Below are positions 19,349 to 28,940 of a DNA stretch of 64,000 nucleotides, in pieces (position 1 is the first letter of the stretch; each line of letters opens with the position of its first letter). The position numbers and the translations under genes are program-made. The notes under the pieces were generated by a model. That model made no database searches. It saw nothing but the letters and a program-made list of their open reading frames with translations, and was not told the DNA's origin. The stretch comes from Humidesulfovibrio sp. (GTDB lineage: Bacteria; Desulfobacterota; Desulfovibrionia; Desulfovibrionales; Desulfovibrionaceae), in NCBI GenBank assembly GCA_031292175.1, contig JARLHQ010000024.1, positions 48,992-112,991 of the forward strand, read 5' to 3'.

Positions 19349-19733
19349 ACGAGTCTCCTGCAAAAAAAAGAGCCGATAGGCTCCCGCACATTTCGCTTGG
19401 TTTCTGCCGGGTGGGCCTGTCTGCGGAAGCGTTCGGGCAGTCCCGGCGACAGGTTGACGGGCGCTTCTGCCACGCCTGTTCTGCGAAGCGTTCCAAATAA
19501 AGTCGCATTCGCGGTGTAGCTTTTGTCTGGGACAAGGGAAATGTCAACAGCAAGCCTTTTGCGGGCGGTGGGACCAATGACCTGCGCGGTCTGCCGGTCG
19601 CGGTCCTTTCAAAACAACGCAAGGCGTGGGGATTGGGCTTGAACGCGCCAACACCGGGGGGGGCAGGGCAATGGTGGCGCAAGCCGCGTGGGAAGCGGAC
19701 GCCCGGGTGGGCCTAGCATTTTGGCGCCTTGCC
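19349..19733. other. Region between acyltransferase gene and hemerythrin remnant
   Basis: 385 bases without a recognisable gene. A -35-like TTGACA on the minus strand (19548-19543) may belong to the acyltransferase promoter, but no matching -10 was convincing. Reading frames here show no similarity to the missing part of hemerythrin. Confidence 0.4.
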
Positions 19734-19886
19734 TCAGCGCAGGTCGTCCTCCCGCGCACGGCAGGCTTGGCCGGAGTTGTCCTTGGCGTCCAGCAGGCTG
19801 TTGATGGTCTCCACGAGGCCCTTGTGCTGGTCATTAAGAGTCTTGATGCCAAGGACCAGGGAGTCTTGCCATTCGATGTGGGGCAT
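19734..19886 (-). pseudogene. Truncated hemerythrin-like fragment
   Basis: A 50-codon frame starting MPHIEWQDSLVLGIKTLNDQ and continuing HKGLVETINSLLDAKD, then ending at TGA after a short charged tail. The pattern matches the first helix of bacterial hemerythrins (W-D-x-x-L-x-x-G, then D-x-Q-H-x-x-L). Full proteins are about 135 residues and need five to six more iron ligands, which are absent here in every frame downstream. AAAGGGGG sits upstream of the ATG, so a short peptide may still be made. It is most simply a 3'-deleted remnant. Full-length hemerythrins bind O2 in microaerophilic and sulfate-reducing bacteria. Confidence 0.6.
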
Positions 19887-19963
19887 GGGTAGGCCCCCTT
19901 TACGGACAAGTGCTGCAACAACTGCTACGTGCCATGTTTCCCGTTCCAGGCAAGCGCGAGCGC

Positions 19964-20005
19964 AAAAAAAAGGCTCCGGTCCCCTCCCTAGTCTGTCCCG
20001 GAGCC
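19964..20005 (-). terminator. Second terminator downstream of groEL
   Basis: On the minus strand the arms GGCTCCGG and CCGGAGCC enclose an 18-nt loop and are followed by eight T residues. It stands about 80 nt beyond the groEL terminator and upstream of the hemerythrin remnant. Confidence 0.7.
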
Positions 20006-20084
20006 CTGACCGCGGTGCGATGGCGGCAGTTGCTGAACTTATCGGTCCCACGAGTGGGGCGCATTAGGGCCGGGGGGCAGGAAA

Positions 20085-20117
20085 TAAAAAAGGCCGGACC
20101 CTTGCGGGCCCGGCCTT
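20085..20117 (-). terminator. Rho-independent terminator after groEL
   Basis: On the minus strand a stem AAGGCCGG...CCGGCCTT with a GC-rich loop runs into TTTTTTATTT, 28 nt past the groEL stop. Confidence 0.85.
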
Positions 20118-20144
20118 GGCGGAATCGTGTCGGCACGATGCGCG

Positions 20145-21743
<1,599 letters not shown>

Positions 21744-21796
21744 TCATTGCTCCTTCGTGAAGATTCGGCGTCTTTCCGCCGGTTGTGTTCCCGGGA

Positions 21797-22072
21797 CTAT
21801 TTCTCGATGACCGCCAGGATCTCTTCCTGGCGCATGATGACGCATTCGTCGCCGTCCAGCTTGAACTCGGTGCCGGCGTATTTGGCGAAGAGCACAACGT
21901 CGCCCTTCTTCACCTGCATCTTGACCTTGTCGGAACCGGGACCAGCGGCCACCACGGTGCCGCGCATGGGGCGCTCTTTGGCGCTGTCCGGGATGATGAT
22001 GCCGCCAGCGGTAACTTCCTCTTCAGGCAGACGCTGGATGATGACGCGGTCGTGCAACGGTGCAAGTTTCAT
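21797..22072 (-). CDS. groES: Co-chaperonin GroES
   Basis: 91 residues, the lid heptamer for GroEL. It opens [19 protein letters not shown], has the mobile loop [15 protein letters not shown] that docks on GroEL, and the [14 protein letters not shown] roof strand. GAGGAG precedes the ATG. It is the first gene of groESL. Confidence 0.97.
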   Translation of the reverse strand: MKLAPLHDRVIIQRLPEEEVTAGGIIIPDSAKERPMRGTVVAAGPGSDKVKMQVKKGDVVLFAKYAGTEFKLDGDECVIMRQEEILAVIEK

Positions 22073-22170
22073 TGGGACTCCTCCTCAAGGTATGTGTGTT
22101 GGATTCCCCGCCGAACCGGGCGGCAGATATGCCGCTCAGTTGAGTCGGGCGGTCCGGCTTGGGCCATGGA

Positions 22171-22198
22171 AAGATAAGCAGAGGCGGCAGGATGTCAA
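22171..22198 (-). promoter_or_regulatory. Sigma70-type promoter of groESL
   Basis: On the minus strand a perfect TTGACA (22198-22193) and TATCTT (22176-22171) are 16 nt apart, giving a leader of about 90 nt before groES. No CIRCE inverted repeat (TTAGCACTC...GAGTGCTAA) was found, so HrcA control is not supported by this sequence. Confidence 0.6.
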
Positions 22199-22362
22199 CG
22201 GGTGGCCGGAGAGTTTTTTCTGGGACTTGGCACATGGTAAATGTATAATACGATATCGCTATTGTAATATTCTTCGCCTTGCCCTACTCTTGCGCCGAAG
22301 TTCCGGGCACGCGCGGGCGCATGGCGTTTGGCGGCGACGTTGCGGGGTGACAGGAGGGCGTC

Positions 22363-23181
22363 ATGAGGGCAGTGATGACAGCGATAGCCATTTTCGTTGC
22401 GGTATTGGTCCTGGGGCTTGGCGCGGGCACGATCGAAAACCGTTCGGAGCAGCTTCCGGGAAGCTATCTGTTCAATGGGTTCGAGCCGGTGGATCCAGAA
22501 ATCGTACCCTGGTACGTCAACAGCGACTCCAATGGAACGGCGGAGCGCCGCGCCTGGCCCACAAATCCGCAGGAGTTGCGCGACCTCTTGCCGGACTTCG
22601 CCATGACGACCACGGTGAAACAGTACACCGGGGCCATGGAAGTGCGGTACCTGAAGGGCTTCGGGGCCCTGGACGCCGGAAAGTATGAGGTTGTCATGGA
22701 CATCGTCCGCTTCCGGCCTGAAGACGCCATAACGGACGAAGACCTGTGCGAGGATACGGCGGACAAGAACTGCACGACGCTGATACAGAAGGTGCGGGTC
22801 GGCGTCGGCGTGCGCATCATCGCCCGCATCAGCGTGGCCAAGGCGGGGACGGAAATCGTCGGCCTGACCAGCCTGGGGGCAAAAGGCGACCTGAGCAACC
22901 TGAATGGCACGGTGAGCGCTTATTGCTACGGCGTGCAGCCTGTGCCTATTGATTTCAAGATGCTGGCCGAAGGGGGCAACTTGAGCAAGGGGCTGCTGCA
23001 GACCATCCTGCATGCCGCGTCCGACGTGCAGGGCCGGATCGATCTGCAAAGCGTGCGGCTCACCCCGCACATCTTCTCCGTTAAGCGGCTCAGACCGCCT
23101 GGAGACACGATGAACGCCACAGGAGAGGCCTCCGAGTCGCGTCTCGTGCATAAACTGCTGCGTGAGCGGCCAGGGCCTTAA
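22363..23181 (+). CDS. Exported protein of unknown function
   Basis: 272 residues, not recognised. Residues 4-22 are hydrophobic (VMTAIAIFVAVLVLGLGAG region) and would act as a signal peptide or membrane anchor. The rest is a soluble mixed alpha/beta domain containing two cysteines in a D-x-CEDTADKNC loop that could form a disulfide. AGGAGG precedes the ATG. A TATAAT at 22240-22245 with a weak -35 could serve as its promoter. It shares a bidirectional-looking terminator region with the convergent response regulator gene. Confidence 0.75.
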   Translation: MRAVMTAIAIFVAVLVLGLGAGTIENRSEQLPGSYLFNGFEPVDPEIVPWYVNSDSNGTAERRAWPTNPQELRDLLPDFAMTTTVKQYTGAMEVRYLKGFGALDAGKYEVVMDIVRFRPEDAITDEDLCEDTADKNCTTLIQKVRVGVGVRIIARISVAKAGTEIVGLTSLGAKGDLSNLNGTVSAYCYGVQPVPIDFKMLAEGGNLSKGLLQTILHAASDVQGRIDLQSVRLTPHIFSVKRLRPPGDTMNATGEASESRLVHKLLRERPGP

Positions 23182-23271
23182 AACTGGCCGGGGTGTTTTC
23201 TGGCTTCAAGGACTGTGCGTGGTTTTAGCCCCCTAGGGCGTCGCGTGGGGGTGGCCAGAAATGGCCCAAGC

Positions 23272-23314
23272 AAAAAATAAAAACAGGACCGGCAGAGTCG
23301 CTCCGCCGGTCCTG
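23272..23314 (-). terminator. Rho-independent terminator after the NarL-type gene
   Basis: The arms CAGGACCGGC and GCCGGTCCTG enclose an 11-nt loop and are followed on the minus strand by TTTTTATTTTTT. Confidence 0.85.
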
Positions 23315-23336
23315 ATAACATGTCGCTCTCGCAGAG

Positions 23337-24014
23337 TTATCCTTCTACTTCAAGCTCCACGCCGTTCATCTTCACGAAGGTGCGCACCTGGTGCAGGTTG
23401 TGCAGATCAAGCTTTTTCATAAAGTTGGCGCGGTGCTTCTCCACTGTGCGGGTGGAGAGGAACAGTTTCTCGGCGATTTCCTTGTTCTTAAAGCCCTGCA
23501 GCACCAGTTGGAGGATGTGCCGCTCGCGGGCGGTAAGACCGTCCAGGGGAGAGGTGCGCTCTGGGCGGCTGCTGCGCAGGTAGCCATTGATGAGCGTGGC
23601 GGACACTTCCGGGCTGACGTACGCCTCGCCGCGGCAAACCGCGCGGATGGCGGTGAGCAGGTCTTCAGCGCTGGCGGCCTTCACTACGTAGCCGTCCACG
23701 CCGGAGTCCAGGGCCGCATGCAGGTAGTCCTCGCTGCGGTGGGCGGTGAGGGCGATGATACGCGCATCCGGGAAGTCGCGTTTGATGGCCTTCACGGCCA
23801 CCATGCCATCCACGCCGGGCATGGAAAGGTCCATGAGCACGATGTCCGGGCGTAGCTCGCCATACAGGCGCATTGCCTCGCGGCCATCCTGGGCCTCGCC
23901 GACGACGTGGCATAGGCCCTGGGTTTCCAGGTAGGCTTTGAGGCTTTGGCGCAGAAGCGCATGGTCTTCGGCCAGAAGAACCCGGTAGCGTTTGGCTTTG
24001 GCTTCGTCGATCAT
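23337..24014 (-). CDS. NarL/FixJ-family response regulator
   Basis: 225 residues. The receiver domain (about 8-125) has the acidic pair in LLAEDHALLR and the phospho-acceptor Asp62 in DIVLMDLSMPG, with Lys in VVKAASAED. A LuxR-type helix-turn-helix (about 155-215) follows: LTARERHILQLVLQGFKNKEIAEKLFLSTRTVEKHRANFMKKL region. No cognate kinase is adjacent. Homologues switch on operons in response to two-component signals; the signal here is unknown. AAGGTG lies 9 nt upstream of the ATG. TACGCA repeats upstream may be its targets. Confidence 0.93.
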   Translation of the reverse strand: MIDEAKAKRYRVLLAEDHALLRQSLKAYLETQGLCHVVGEAQDGREAMRLYGELRPDIVLMDLSMPGVDGMVAVKAIKRDFPDARIIALTAHRSEDYLHAALDSGVDGYVVKAASAEDLLTAIRAVCRGEAYVSPEVSATLINGYLRSSRPERTSPLDGLTARERHILQLVLQGFKNKEIAEKLFLSTRTVEKHRANFMKKLDLHNLHQVRTFVKMNGVELEVEG

Positions 24015-24079
24015 GTCTGTGTCACCTTCTTGGGGGGGCCTTTCTCGATCCGAGCTCTGGAATCACGTTGCGGCTTTGT

Positions 24080-24120
24080 TACGCACCCAATGGTACGCAG
24101 TCAAGAGCATTGGGTACGCA
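24080..24120. repeat. TACGCA direct repeats with CCCAATG/CATTGGG inverted repeat
   Basis: TACGCA occurs at 24080-24085, 24094-24099 and 24115-24120. Between them CCCAATG (24086-24092) and CATTGGG (24108-24114) form an inverted repeat. The cluster lies 66-106 nt upstream of the response regulator's start codon, a usual position for operator sites. Confidence 0.5.
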
Positions 24121-24495
24121 TAACACGACTTCTTCGATCGATTATCGTGTTCTTCGGCAAACCGTCGGAACGTGCGCATGTTGTTGGGGATTTGATGATG
24201 GAAATTATTACACCGTCACGTTACGCGCACATCTTTCTGTCTGTGCTGGCAGGCCCTGGGCGCGAACGTGCGCAGTGGCGATTCCAGCGCCGCGACCTGA
24301 CCACGGTACGCGCTGGCGAACATCTGGTGGCACCGATGGTGGGATACGAGCAGCCTGAGGACTCCAGGCGCAGAAATGGTTCGCGGGAAACCCTCGGGTA
24401 TTTGATTGTAAGAATGCGCGCATGGATACCATGACGACAAAGCGTTCCGGACGTGCGATGGCCGTGGTGTGTCAGCTGGACATGGCGCTTTGGCC

Positions 24496-24526
24496 AACAA
24501 GAGCCCGGTGGAGAGGGGGGGGCTCT
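24496..24526 (-). terminator. Terminator-like hairpin after the csd4-like gene
   Basis: On the minus strand AGAGCCC and GGGCTCT arms are followed by TTGTT. The short T tract makes it moderate evidence. Confidence 0.45.
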
Positions 24527-24561
24527 GTCCAGCATTGCCCCGAAGAAGAACTTGGCCAGCG

Positions 24562-26388
24562 CTAGTAGGCCTGGTTGCTGGGCACGGGCGTTCCGGAAAG
24601 ATGCTTTGCCCGCGCGGGCTGTACAGGTGCGGGTTTTGGCGCGGCCTGCGCCTGGGCCTTGGGCGCGTGCTTCGACACCAGGGTCATGACGCCCAACCCC
24701 GCAAAGGTGGTGGCCTGCTTGAGCGAAAACAGCATGGAGCGGTTGGCATCCATGTGGAACTTGTCGCCGGGCCTGAGTGGACGGTTGCCCGCCAGGGGCA
24801 GAATGCGGTTGGCCGGGCCGTTGCTCGTGGTTTCGGCCACGGTATATTCGCCGGGAGCGAGGCTGATCTCCCCGCCGCTGCTCCAATGTACGGTGGTTGC
24901 CTGTCCCTTGGCGTCCACAAGCTTGAGAAACTGGACCTTGCGAGGCTCAATGTCGATGTAAAAATAGGCGGGCCGCGCGCCTTTGGTTTCGCGCATCACT
25001 TGGTAGCGCACCGCGCCGCGCACGGGCGAGGACAGGCGGTACTTGTCGAGGAAGCTGTCCGGGTCGAGAATGATTTCCCAGCCCATGTCCTGGCCGTCAT
25101 TGGAGTGCGGTTTCGCGGTGAAGCCCTTCAGGTTCAGGACTTCCCTCCACTTGCTGCCCAGCACGCCCTCCATGACAAACTGGTCGCCCGCCACGGCGCG
25201 CACGCTTCCGCCATGCTTCACCTGCACGCTTTTGCCGTTGAGCCAGCACACGAACACCGGAGGTCCGGGGGGCAGGGGCGGGGGCATGGCACCGGCAAAA
25301 TGCACCACGGTGGTGGAGACTTTGCGACCGTCCACGCGTGTCTCCAGCTCGCGGAAGGGTTCCAGCGCCATGCGCGGGGCATCTACGAGGTTTTGCCCTT
25401 GGCGGTCGGAGGCGAACACCGCCACCACTTGGCCATGCGCGTCGGACTTCGGGGCCGCGTCCACCTTGAGGGTGCCGCCAGGCTGCACGGCCAGGGTCTG
25501 CCCGTCGAGCTGCTTGCCGTTGACCTTCACGCTGCACGAGCGCTCATAGATGCGCTGGACTTCTTCTTCGTCGATGTGCGGCGGGATGATCTCCACGCCG
25601 CAGTGCTTGAGCAGGACGGAAGTGGCGTAGACTTGGTGCTTGACCTTCCAGCCCAGCGCCCCGATGTTCTTGCTCACCTCCACAGCCATGGCCGGGATGT
25701 TCAGGTTCGAGAGCGCATAGTAGGTCAGCGACTTGCGCATCTCCTTCGCGTAGCGGCTGTCCGGCTCGAAGGTGCGCGTGTTGAAGAGTTTGAACTGGTA
25801 GTCCGGCTCCGTGACCGTGGAGTTGATCTCCGCAAGGGCGGAGTTCACCAGCTGGGCCAGATTCAGGCGCTCGTACACGTTGGCGTCGATGATGACGGAT
25901 TGGCCCCAGCGGGAGGGATTGCGTAACGGGCTTACGTACACGGGGTCGTAGAAGCCGGAGCCCTCGTGCAGGTGGATAAGCGCGCTGGACTGCGAAAGCA
26001 GGAAGCGCACCGCGCGCGCCAGGCGGTCCTCATAGAATTGGTTATAGTCGCGGTCAAAGCGGCGGTTCATGTCCACGTTCACCTCGCGCTGGTGCACGTG
26101 AATGGAAGGCACGTTGGCTCTGGGCACCACGATGAGGTTGCCCTTGAGGACGCGGCTTTCGGCGATATACTGCGCGGCGAGGAAGCCCGTGGGCTCGTCG
26201 CCCTGGATGCCGCCCTGCACCATGACCGTGGGACCGGGGACCTCGCCCTGGATGAATACCACGGGCAGGGGATACTGCGTGCCTTCAAAAAACACGAAGC
26301 TCGTCCGCGACGAGGCCGAAGCCGGACAGGCTGTGGCGGCGAGCAGGAAAAGCGTGAAGCTAATTGCCCAGAGCGTATGTTTCGCCAA
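24562..26388 (-). CDS. Csd4/Pgp1-like M99 D,L-carboxypeptidase
   Basis: 608 residues with a signal peptide (about 1-25, LFLLAATACPASASS). The catalytic domain has the M14-like zinc site in the Csd4 form: GGIQGDEPTG supplies Gln62 and Glu65 in place of the usual His-x-x-Glu, and SALIHLHEGSGF supplies the histidine (139 or 141). Gln as zinc ligand is characteristic of Csd4. These enzymes cut the terminal meso-diaminopimelate from tripeptide stems in peptidoglycan and set helical cell shape in Helicobacter and Campylobacter. Two beta-rich domains follow (about 270-380 and 380-560), then an Ala/Pro/Lys tail. It overlaps the preceding gene by 29 nt, indicating tight coupling. Confidence 0.82.
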   Translation of the reverse strand: MAKHTLWAISFTLFLLAATACPASASSRTSFVFFEGTQYPLPVVFIQGEVPGPTVMVQGGIQGDEPTGFLAAQYIAESRVLKGNLIVVPRANVPSIHVHQREVNVDMNRRFDRDYNQFYEDRLARAVRFLLSQSSALIHLHEGSGFYDPVYVSPLRNPSRWGQSVIIDANVYERLNLAQLVNSALAEINSTVTEPDYQFKLFNTRTFEPDSRYAKEMRKSLTYYALSNLNIPAMAVEVSKNIGALGWKVKHQVYATSVLLKHCGVEIIPPHIDEEEVQRIYERSCSVKVNGKQLDGQTLAVQPGGTLKVDAAPKSDAHGQVVAVFASDRQGQNLVDAPRMALEPFRELETRVDGRKVSTTVVHFAGAMPPPLPPGPPVFVCWLNGKSVQVKHGGSVRAVAGDQFVMEGVLGSKWREVLNLKGFTAKPHSNDGQDMGWEIILDPDSFLDKYRLSSPVRGAVRYQVMRETKGARPAYFYIDIEPRKVQFLKLVDAKGQATTVHWSSGGEISLAPGEYTVAETTSNGPANRILPLAGNRPLRPGDKFHMDANRSMLFSLKQATTFAGLGVMTLVSKHAPKAQAQAAPKPAPVQPARAKHLSGTPVPSNQAY

Positions 26389-27037
26389 GGATCACTACCC
26401 CGTCTGAGTTCTTGATCTCCACCCGCAGGCCGAGCGCTTCCTTGCGAGCCACGCCGGCTGGAACGCGCGCGCTGGCGGAGATCCGCTTGAACCGCTGGAT
26501 CTGGTACGTCAGATCAGAGGCGGTGGACGGGTTGAGCTCGGTAAGCGAGCCGTCGTTGCGCAGCAGCAGCAGACGGATGTCGCCGGAAGCCGAGTTCTGT
26601 GCGCGGTTGTTCAGGTCAAAGGAAATGACAATGTTCGCGCCCTGCATCAGGGCCTTGAAATTCTCAACGGTGATGGTGCCGGAGTTTATGGTGTGAAAGG
26701 CCCCGCCGCTGGTCTGCGGGGCGGGCTCTGGGGCGCCTTTCTTCTGCGCTTCCTTGCCGGAGGCCGCAGGGCCGCTCTTCTGTATCTTTTCCAGGTTGCC
26801 CAGACGTTCCAGGTTCACCTGGGCCTCCGCCAGACGGACCTCAAGGGCGCGACGCTCGCCGAGCAGGTTGCGGTAGCCCACAAAGGAGCGCAGCCCGACG
26901 ACAAGGCCAATCGTAACGAGAACAGTCAGGCAAAGGGAGATCCAAAGCAACAGCTTGAGCCGCCGCGGGCTGACCCGCAGCGTTTTCACGTCCGCGTCGT
27001 CCCGCATGAAAAGCACGCTGTAGCTTGTGTTTGGCAT
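26360..27037 (-). CDS. Single-pass membrane protein of the csd6/csd4-like operon
   Basis: 225 residues, not a named family that I can identify. A basic cytoplasmic N-terminus (RDDADVKTLRVSPRRLKL) precedes one membrane helix (about 29-49), then a short coiled coil (RRALEVRLAEAQVNLERLGNLEKIQ), an Ala/Pro linker and a periplasmic beta-rich domain (about 112-225). The N-terminal layout resembles membrane-anchored M23 peptidases, but the peptidase domain is absent. Its start codon shares one base with the csd6-like stop (TGATG) and its end overlaps csd4 by 29 nt. A scaffold tethering the two peptidoglycan enzymes is a reasonable inference. Confidence 0.75.
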   Translation of the reverse strand: MPNTSYSVLFMRDDADVKTLRVSPRRLKLLLWISLCLTVLVTIGLVVGLRSFVGYRNLLGERRALEVRLAEAQVNLERLGNLEKIQKSGPAASGKEAQKKGAPEPAPQTSGGAFHTINSGTITVENFKALMQGANIVISFDLNNRAQNSASGDIRLLLLRNDGSLTELNPSTASDLTYQIQRFKRISASARVPAGVARKEALGLRVEIKNSDGVVILGETYALGN

Positions 27038-28308
27038 CAGCTTTTGCCCCAGTTCTCGCTCTCAATGACCCAGCCGTCACCCTTGGGCGAGAGGATCAAG
27101 GTTTTCGGCCCCTTGTCGGAATGCCCTGTGCTGTCCTCGTACGTCTGCGTGAAGCTGACCTTCAGACCTTTCTGGTGCATGGCCACCTCAACCTTGTCCG
27201 CGGCGATGCGCACGGGGGTCTTGCTGGCCCAGAGGGCCTTTTTGTAGTCGCGAATGGCCTTGGCATTGCTCTGCTTGCCGTTGGTCGCGTCCTCGGCATA
27301 GTAGGCTATGTATTTGTCGATGTCAGCCGAAAGCCAGGCTTCCATCCAACCCTTGAGCAGTTTGTCCACTTCGCCGCGCTTGGAGTTCAGGTAGCGCGTT
27401 TCCAGTTTGTCCGGCGCGGCCTCGGCGTACTCGCCGCCGACGATGCGCCAACTGCCATCCTTGTCCTTCTGCCAGTAAAAGCGCTTGCCGACGGAGGAGA
27501 TGAGGTCCTGGGTACGGTAGAACTGGTCGAAGGTGGTGACCCAGTAATCAGGACCCTGGATAACGTGGACGTTGTCCACCATGACGTTGATCCAAGACTG
27601 GCGGGCGAAGATGCTTTCCTTGTGAGCCTTGAAGGAGGCGAAGCTCACGCCCTCGGTCTGGGCGAATTTCTCAGGCTGGAAGTAGTCGAAGAAGCGCTCA
27701 CGCTTGTTCTGCCAGTCGCTGGCCCACTGGCGCACACGCTCGGCGAGGTGCTGGGCCGTGGCATCGGTCTGGGCGTCCTTGCTCCAGGTGAGCTTCTTGG
27801 CGATGATGACCGGGGTGCCGGAAGGTATCTTCCCATCCAGGGTCTTGATGTCGTCCGCGGTGAGGGCCACGCAGCCGCGCGTGTCGCGCGAAACCAGTTG
27901 CTTGCCGCGGCCATGGATCCATATGCCGTGGCCCGTCTTGCCCTTCAACCGATCCACCGGGTTGGGGAAGTTCAGGCTGAAGGCGTAGTTGCCATAGAGC
28001 GTGAAGTCGAGCTTGCCGGGGACCTTCTCTTCTACGAAGTATACGCCCTCGGGGGTCTTCTTGTCGCCCTCGCGGGTTTTGTCGCCCAAGTCCTGACCCG
28101 TCGTGCAGGTAAGTTTGCGCAGGACCTCTAGAGGGCTCTTTCTACCAAACATATAAAACGTTTGGTTTTCCTTGTCGATACCAAGAAAGAGCTCTGGCCC
28201 GGTGGGTTGCGAGTTGATGTGTGTTTCCCAGCCGGAGCCAGCCGCGAAGGCCAAGGCCGGAGCCAGGATGAAGCCTGCCAGAAGAAAAAGCGTGCGTACG
28301 GTTTTCAA
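27037..28308 (-). CDS. Csd6/Pgp2-like L,D-carboxypeptidase (YkuD + NTF2-like)
   Basis: 423 residues with a signal peptide (about 1-23). The YkuD catalytic domain (about 38-175) shows HGIWIHGRG with His127/His132 and the nucleophile Cys146 in DTRGCVAL. A linker and an NTF2-like domain (about 270-420, WMEAWLSADIDKYIAYYAEDA) follow. This two-domain layout is that of Csd6/Pgp2, which trims tetrapeptide stems to tripeptides by removing D-Ala, preparing substrate for Csd4. The likely start is TTG with GGAAGAG just upstream. It lies 71 nt after pyrE on the same strand. Confidence 0.85.
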   Translation of the reverse strand: MKTVRTLFLLAGFILAPALAFAAGSGWETHINSQPTGPELFLGIDKENQTFYMFGRKSPLEVLRKLTCTTGQDLGDKTREGDKKTPEGVYFVEEKVPGKLDFTLYGNYAFSLNFPNPVDRLKGKTGHGIWIHGRGKQLVSRDTRGCVALTADDIKTLDGKIPSGTPVIIAKKLTWSKDAQTDATAQHLAERVRQWASDWQNKRERFFDYFQPEKFAQTEGVSFASFKAHKESIFARQSWINVMVDNVHVIQGPDYWVTTFDQFYRTQDLISSVGKRFYWQKDKDGSWRIVGGEYAEAAPDKLETRYLNSKRGEVDKLLKGWMEAWLSADIDKYIAYYAEDATNGKQSNAKAIRDYKKALWASKTPVRIAADKVEVAMHQKGLKVSFTQTYEDSTGHSDKGPKTLILSPKGDGWVIESENWGKS

Positions 28309-28379
28309 GGCTCTTCCGCGGTCGGTTGCGACGCCATACCCGGTCCCTGCGCGACGGCGACCTGGACGCCCGTTATGCC

Positions 28380-28940
28380 TCAGCCCTTGGCGGCAGCCAA
28401 GAGCTCGTTGCGCGTGAAAATGGACGTAAGCGTGAGGCCGGCCTCGGCCAGCTTCTCTTTGCCGCCTTCCTCGCGGTCCAGCACGCAGAGCACCGCGCCC
28501 ACCTTGAAGCCGGCGGAACGCACACGCTCCGCCGAGGTGACCAGGGTGCCGCCGGTGGTGACCACGTCCTCCAGCAGGGCGACTTCGCCGCCAGGAGAGA
28601 CATTCTTCAGACCTTCGAGGAACTGGTTGGTGCCGTGGCCCTTGGACTGCTTGCGGATGATGAGGGCGGGCAGGGGGGAGCCCTCAAGATGCGAAAGCAC
28701 GGAAACCGCTGTCACAAGGGGATCGGCTCCGAGCGTCATGCCGGCCACGGCGCGTGCGCCGGTGCCTTTGAGCATTTCGAGAAACAGTTTGCCGATGAGG
28801 TAGCCGCCCTCCGGATTCAGGGCCGTCTGCTTGCAGTCAAAATAGTAGTCGCTCTTCCGGCCGGAGGTAAGGGTGACTTCCCCCTCGACATAGGAAAGCG
28901 CCATGAGCAGACGCGCAAGCTTTGCTTTGGATTCCTTCAT
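28380..28940 (-). CDS. pyrE: Orotate phosphoribosyltransferase
   Basis: 186 residues. It converts orotate and PRPP to OMP in pyrimidine synthesis. The PRPP-binding loop is EVALLEDVVTTGGTLVTSA, and the flexible catalytic loop contains IIRKQSKGHGTNQFLEG. FTLTSGRKSDYYFD-type opening residues are present (VTLTSGRKSDYYFDCK). The ATG overlaps the purB stop by one base (TAATG), so both nucleotide genes are translationally coupled. Confidence 0.96.
   Translation of the reverse strand: MKESKAKLARLLMALSYVEGEVTLTSGRKSDYYFDCKQTALNPEGGYLIGKLFLEMLKGTGARAVAGMTLGADPLVTAVSVLSHLEGSPLPALIIRKQSKGHGTNQFLEGLKNVSPGGEVALLEDVVTTGGTLVTSAERVRSAGFKVGAVLCVLDREEGGKEKLAEAGLTLTSIFTRNELLAAAKG

Larger units (their letters stand above)
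24015..24561. other. 547-base region without a supported gene
   Basis: Upstream of the NarL-type gene it contains TACGCA repeats and an inverted repeat (24080-24120). An open frame at 24195-24434 (about 79 codons, start MMEIITPSRYAHIF) has GGGGA upstream, but no similarity or confident coding character, so it is not called. Next to the csd4-like gene is a terminator-like hairpin (24496-24526). Confidence 0.4.

Noticed and set aside
19905..19940. Minus-strand TGGCACG upstream of the hemerythrin remnant, a possible sigma54 promoter
   Set aside because: The TTGC that follows is too far away (9 nt instead of 4-5), so it does not meet the consensus.
22225..22245. TTGGCAC motif read as a possible sigma54 -24 element near the exported-protein gene
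   Set aside because: No TTGC-type -12 element follows at the required spacing.
22073..22300. Search for a CIRCE element upstream of groESL
   Set aside because: No TTAGCACTC-type inverted repeat is present; only a sigma70-like promoter was found.
24195..24434. 79-codon plus-strand frame between the NarL-type and csd4-like genes
   Set aside because: It has a plausible ribosome site but no similarity or regular coding bias, and it sits in a region with regulatory repeats.
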